Made by a program: the position numbers and the translations under genes
Shown: piece by piece, positions 60,362 to 64,000 of the stretch
Position numbering within the stretch: position 1 is the stretch's first letter
Layout: each line of letters opens with the position of its first letter
NCBI RefSeq assembly: GCF_007989605.1
Contig: NZ_BJUL01000001.1
Coordinates: 372,001 to 436,000, forward strand
Direction: 5' to 3'
From: Vreelandella venusta
GTDB lineage: Bacteria > Pseudomonadota > Gammaproteobacteria > Pseudomonadales > Halomonadaceae
Length of the DNA: 64,000 nt
Notes under the pieces: model-generated
What the model was told of the DNA's origin: nothing
The model's input: the letters and a program-made list of their open reading frames with translations, nothing else
Databases searched by the model: none

Positions 60362-61180
60362 TTACCCCGCCAGTTGGCCGCTAAGCAATAGCCATAGCGC
60401 AATTAAAGCAAAGTGTCCTGGATACCAAGCAAGCCATAGACGGCGTGGCATGGCCAGGGCTACGGGGGGGACGCGTTGGGCAGCGCCCGCTGCTAGCATC
60501 AATATCACCATGCAGGTGCCAACGGTAAACGACTTTGCCATGTCTGAGGCATTCATTTGACCGGCTATCCAAAGTGCGGGAAATGCGGCTAAACCTGCCC
60601 ACAAGCGCGATTTTAGCGCGTCGCGGGTTTCGTTAAGCGCCTGCATGGCAAACATTAATAGCGGAATCAGTAGCAAACCGTTATGGCCGTACTCCACCCA
60701 GAAGCCCAACAAATACCAAACGGTGACGCCTACCGCTGCTCCAAGCATTAGCCAAGCTAATCCTAGCGTCTGCTGTTGATAGTGCTGCCAACCTTGGCGA
60801 ACCAGTGCGCCCAGCGCTAAGCCACAGGCAAGCGTGAAGCAGACATTAAGAATAAAATCGTCAGACGCGCGTGGCATTAGCATATAAGGCAACTGAGCCA
60901 CTAAACCAATGACCAGTATGCGGCGTGAGTAGCGTAGTGGGTTACGGGTATTGAACAGCCCGTGCCAGGCAACCATTGCCGCAAACAGAGGAAAGGCGAT
61001 ACGGCCAATGGACGAGCCTGCCCAGCTTAAGTCCCAGTCACCCGGTAGCACATAGCGAGTAAGGTGATCTACGGTCATGGTGAATAGCGCCAGCCATTGA
61101 CCCCAGGCGGTCCAATGAGACGAGGGGCGCGCATCGTAAGCCGCCTCGGCGGAGACGTTTGCAGTGGTTTGTTCAGCCAT
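60362..61180 (-). CDS. TraX-family membrane protein
   Basis: The protein has 272 aa with about eight hydrophobic spans. It is recognisable as TraX-like by WLALFTMTVDHLTRYVLPG, GRIAFPLFAAMVAWHGLFNTRNPLRYSRRILVIGLVAQLPYMLMP and YGHNGLLLIPLLMFA. TraX of the F plasmid N-acetylates pilin, but chromosomal relatives have no known role. AAGGAAG lies before the ATG. The following upstream spacer carries a 12-bp tandem repeat. Confidence 0.85.
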   Translation of the reverse strand: MAEQTTANVSAEAAYDARPSSHWTAWGQWLALFTMTVDHLTRYVLPGDWDLSWAGSSIGRIAFPLFAAMVAWHGLFNTRNPLRYSRRILVIGLVAQLPYMLMPRASDDFILNVCFTLACGLALGALVRQGWQHYQQQTLGLAWLMLGAAVGVTVWYLLGFWVEYGHNGLLLIPLLMFAMQALNETRDALKSRLWAGLAAFPALWIAGQMNASDMAKSFTVGTCMVILMLAAGAAQRVPPVALAMPRRLWLAWYPGHFALIALWLLLSGQLAG

Positions 61181-61245
61181 TAGACTTCCTTGTGAGTTTC
61201 CTTACTGGATTACAGACTCGATTTGACTGAGCAAGTTCGGTACAG

Positions 61246-61281
61246 GTTTAAGTGCTAGTTTAAGTACTAGTTTAAGTGCTA
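61246..61281. repeat. Three-copy 12-bp tandem repeat upstream of traX
   Basis: GTTTAAGTGCTA (61246), GTTTAAGTACTA (61258) and GTTTAAGTGCTA (61270) lie between the TraX start and the end of the serine-hydrolase gene. Confidence 0.88.
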
Positions 61282-61297
61282 GGGGTGACAGAGCTTT

Positions 61298-62926
61298 TCA
61301 GCTAAATGGCCGCTGAAATTCTCCAAGGCCCGCCTCGTTAAGATGCTCAACGGTCATCGTTTCTGCTTTTCCATCCGCACCCATGGTGAATTCAACCTGC
61401 GAAACCGAGCCCTCTGGTTGGTTCTCTGTCACCGGGAAGGCGACAAAGCGATCGCCGTCCCAGTGGGTCAACCGCAGGTGCTGTGGCGCGGGGCCAACTT
61501 CGAGTACCAAACCGTCAGCGGTCTCACGCACCTCAGCCGCCCCGAAATAGGCATTGCCATAGTCCCCTGCATAAGCGTCGGCAGGTCGGGCCTCAGTGGG
61601 CTCAGTCGGAGGTGTCACACCCACCAGATCTCCGGCCGGGGCAGAGAGCGGTGCTATGCGTGGCCCGTAGGCCGCCAGCCAGTCGCGCTGTTCCACACCA
61701 AACTCTGCCAGATCAAGAAAGCTGGCCGTCAGCGCCTCGGGGAGACCCGTGGGGGTGGCATTGGTCAGCACGATGATCCCAAGCCCAAGGTCCGGCAGCA
61801 TCGAATAGGAGGTCGCCGCACCAAAAGCGAAGGCGCCCGAATGGCTCACCACGACACGCCCAGTGGGACGCACCCCGACGCCAAATCCGTAACCATAGGT
61901 ACCAGCCCGATCGGCCGCGTCACCGGGGCGGCTGCTGATGGCATGTGGTGAAAGCGCGGGCACGAGCGCTTCGGGCGCAATCAGTTGCTGCTCTGCAAAG
62001 CGCCCGTTGGAGAGCACCAGCTTCATCCATTTCGCCATGTCTCGCACGCTGGAGCTTACCCCACCCGCCGGACTTTGCGCATCGGGCTGGCGCAGGTCTG
62101 CCACTCGGAAGCCGTTGGCATCCGGCACATGGCTAGCGGCGCGATTATCGCGCGCCATGTAATCCGAGTGGCGCGAGCTGGTTGCCTCCATGCCGAGCGG
62201 ACCATAGAGCGCCTCTTCCGAGAGCGTTGACCAGTCCTTGCCGGTTGCGGTGGCTACCGCCTCTGCGGCAGCCGTCAGGCCGAAATTCGTATAGGCGTAA
62301 TCGGCTCTGAACTGCCCCATGGGCAGCTGCGCCAGCCGCTCCAGTACAGCGCGACGGTCATAGCCTATATCCTCGAGATCATCACCGGCGTGGTCCGGCA
62401 GGCCCGAGCGGTGCGCATAGAGATCCCCGATGGTGACATGATTGCTGACCCAGGGATCGCCCAGGTCGAACCACGGTAAGTGGTTGCGCACCGGATCATC
62501 CCAACTGACGGTCCCTTGCGAAACCTGCGTGGCCACCACCGTGGCTCCGACAGATTTGGATAACGAAGCGAGCAGAAAGACCGTATCCGCATCAACCTGT
62601 TCCTCCGCGCCCTCCGCCCGTAGCCCCCAGCCGCGCATCAGCAGTGTCTCTTCCCCATGTACCACGGCAACGGCGAGGCCCGGTACCCCGGTTCGCTCCA
62701 ACATATCCTGTGCCAACTCATCCAGCGAAGCGACCGCCTCATCGATCCGTGCCTGCGGCACTGGCAGTAGGTTCACCCGCGCAGGAGAGATCGCCGGGTC
62801 CGGCAAGGTGATGGCTGGCAGCGTCTCCGCATGGAGCGGAGCATTGAACGCAAGCAATGCGGCGGCAGCGCTAAGAACGCTCAAGGCCGAGGTCATAAGG
62901 GGGCGTGTGGCTTTCGATGTGGTCAT
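61298..62926 (-). CDS. Class-C beta-lactamase-type serine hydrolase
   Basis: The protein has 542 aa with a Sec signal (cleavage probably after LHA at residue 33), so it is periplasmic. The penicillin-binding-protein/class C fold is complete: SxxK at Ser121-Lys124 (SLSKSVGATV), YxN at Tyr212-Asn214 (YAYTNFG) and HSGAFAFG as the KTG-equivalent. A C-terminal beta-barrel-like domain (DUF3471 type) occupies about residues 440-540. It is probably an esterase, peptidase or amidase rather than a true beta-lactamase. AGGAGA precedes the ATG. Codon use looks more G+C-rich than that of its neighbours. Confidence 0.88.
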   Translation of the reverse strand: MTTSKATRPLMTSALSVLSAAAALLAFNAPLHAETLPAITLPDPAISPARVNLLPVPQARIDEAVASLDELAQDMLERTGVPGLAVAVVHGEETLLMRGWGLRAEGAEEQVDADTVFLLASLSKSVGATVVATQVSQGTVSWDDPVRNHLPWFDLGDPWVSNHVTIGDLYAHRSGLPDHAGDDLEDIGYDRRAVLERLAQLPMGQFRADYAYTNFGLTAAAEAVATATGKDWSTLSEEALYGPLGMEATSSRHSDYMARDNRAASHVPDANGFRVADLRQPDAQSPAGGVSSSVRDMAKWMKLVLSNGRFAEQQLIAPEALVPALSPHAISSRPGDAADRAGTYGYGFGVGVRPTGRVVVSHSGAFAFGAATSYSMLPDLGLGIIVLTNATPTGLPEALTASFLDLAEFGVEQRDWLAAYGPRIAPLSAPAGDLVGVTPPTEPTEARPADAYAGDYGNAYFGAAEVRETADGLVLEVGPAPQHLRLTHWDGDRFVAFPVTENQPEGSVSQVEFTMGADGKAETMTVEHLNEAGLGEFQRPFS

Positions 62927-62983
62927 GTCAGGATCTCCTGTGGGATGGGTGGCGCGACAGGTGAGGCGATACCTCCTAGCGGA

Positions 62984-64000
62984 TCAGAAGGGCATTGCCA
63001 GTTGGAAAATTAGTTTGCCCCCCTTGTCGTCCACTATGTCAGAACGGGTCCAAGGAAGCGCACCGATAACCTGGAAATTCAGCCGTTCTTCTAACGTTCC
63101 ACCAAGGCCCACTCCATAGGAGCCAAGATACATGTGTCCGGTGACGTCGTCGGACCAGGCTGCGCCGTAATCCACGAAGGCCGAGGTTGAAAGCGTGGGC
63201 AGGAGTGCCAGCCCGATATCGAGCTCGTGGCTTACCCGGGCCGAGGCCGCTGCACCTTTGTCGCCAGAGATGGTGCCGCTATCGAAGGCTCTGCCATAAG
63301 TCTCGCCTCCAATGCCGAACTGAACAGCCCCCGGCAGGGGCCTGCCAGAGTACTGGCCGCGAGCCAACAATGTCATTGTCGTCGCCTCGCTGAGCGCCTG
63401 TGTGTAGTCCAGTTCGGCGGTAACAAAGTGGAAGTCATCCGGCACCGCGCCCAGATCAATATCCGAGTTCGTGCCGAGATTCAACGCTCCTTCGAGGTTG
63501 ATCTCGGAGGTCTCAAAGCTCTGGCTATATTGCAGTGAGTTCGTCGCCCAGCGGATCCGGCTGCGGGCAGCGGCCGAGCCAAAAACGTCCACGTCATCGT
63601 TACGCACCGTCAGCTCAGCCTGCCCCCAGAGCGACCTGTCCAGCGTCCGCAGAAACGGATAGGACATAAACGCCGTGCCTATGGCTGATGTCACATCGAT
63701 GTCTGGCGCACCAGCTCCTCCGTCGGGGTGTTGGCGCAGATAAACAACGCTATAGCCCGCGCTAAGCCCGTTCGAGCTGATCGGATAGCTTTGCATCATT
63801 TGAAGCAGTGTCATCCGGTCAGGGTGTTGCGGTGTGATGACGCCGGTTAGGTTGGTGGTCTCGAACCTGCGCAGGACATCGTTTAGGGTCACCATACTGG
63901 CCATTTGTAGTGGGCCAACGGCGTCGGATCCCAGATTATCGAGCCCGATCATTCCTGCGCTGCGATGCTGGGCGACCTCCAGCCGCAGCACTCCGCCGCC
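62984..64000 (-). CDS. TpsB/ShlB-like outer-membrane transporter, C-terminal part (cut by window edge)
   Basis: An open frame of 338 residues extends past the right edge; the internal GTG at 63991 is not the true start. The alternating-residue pattern, GGETYGRAFDSGTISGDKGAAASARVSHEL and the end FQLAMPF* (terminal Phe) fit a C-terminal beta-barrel of the FhaC/ShlB (TpsB) family. These proteins export a partner TpsA protein across the outer membrane. The likely partner gene lies outside the window. It is 57 bp upstream of the serine-hydrolase gene on the same strand and has similar composition. Confidence 0.7.
   Translation of the reverse strand, partial: GGGVLRLEVAQHRSAGMIGLDNLGSDAVGPLQMASMVTLNDVLRRFETTNLTGVITPQHPDRMTLLQMMQSYPISSNGLSAGYSVVYLRQHPDGGAGAPDIDVTSAIGTAFMSYPFLRTLDRSLWGQAELTVRNDDVDVFGSAAARSRIRWATNSLQYSQSFETSEINLEGALNLGTNSDIDLGAVPDDFHFVTAELDYTQALSEATTMTLLARGQYSGRPLPGAVQFGIGGETYGRAFDSGTISGDKGAAASARVSHELDIGLALLPTLSTSAFVDYGAAWSDDVTGHMYLGSYGVGLGGTLEERLNFQVIGALPWTRSDIVDDKGGKLIFQLAMPF

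Overview
The window looks like a chromosomal segment of a halophilic gammaproteobacterium, most likely Halomonas or a close relative. The basis is inference from content: trpI divergent from trpBA, ttrBCA, purEK, recBCD, many LysR, AraC and LysE-family genes, and moderately G+C-rich coding sequence. I could run no taxonomic search. No rRNA, tRNA, CRISPR array, transposase or integrase was found.

Layout. 1-11.4 kb: small-molecule modules, each a regulator divergent from a transporter or enzyme (SLC13 permease/AraC, aldo-keto reductase/LysR, M20 amidohydrolase with DUF3311 and a sodium symporter/LysR, MFS and GST/LysR). 11.4-14.8 kb: trpI and trpBA with a terminator. 14.8-23.5 kb: exporters and small enzymes (LysE, ABM and NIPSNAP proteins, ArsR, VOC, a helix-hairpin-helix protein, AraC, a DHDPS-like aldolase, LysR/MFS). 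23.7-28.9 kb: an ABC-F protein, YjdM/PhnA, a PAS-GAF-GGDEF diguanylate cyclase, LysE and a hotdog thioesterase.

28.9-36.5 kb is the most unusual part. It starts with a decayed copy of the 3' end of recD. It then carries an HD/GlxA-type pair, a DUF2235 hydrolase, a DUF427 protein and an AT-rich two-gene Hachiman anti-phage system (hamA-hamB). It ends at the intact recD. hamB ends inside an imperfect hairpin that resembles an integron attC site. The recD remnant and the real recD 3' end are direct repeats about 7.6 kb apart, as expected if something integrated at the 3' end of recD.

36.5-49.6 kb: recD and recB, then pncB, DUF2938 and MerR, then recC, then a RelE/HigB-XRE toxin-antitoxin pair. 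The RecBCD genes are therefore bracketed by two defence-type modules, and recC is split from recBD. 49.7-60.3 kb: ilvD, chrA, a tetrathionate-reductase-type operon (ttrBCA) with an FNR-like box and no adjacent ttrRS, an orphan HTH gene and purEK. 60.4-64 kb: TraX, a class-C beta-lactamase-type serine hydrolase, and the C-terminal part of a TpsB-like outer-membrane transporter cut by the window edge.

One pattern cuts across the window. Short tandem duplications (periods 11-18 bp, 2-9 copies) lie in many spacers, mostly in or near translation-initiation regions, and some lie inside genes (the N-terminus of PurK, the C-terminus of RecC). There are also two inverted copies of a 106-111 bp REP/BIME-like element 40 kb apart and one solitary GTAG-type REP. 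No stretch longer than 300 bp lacks a gene.
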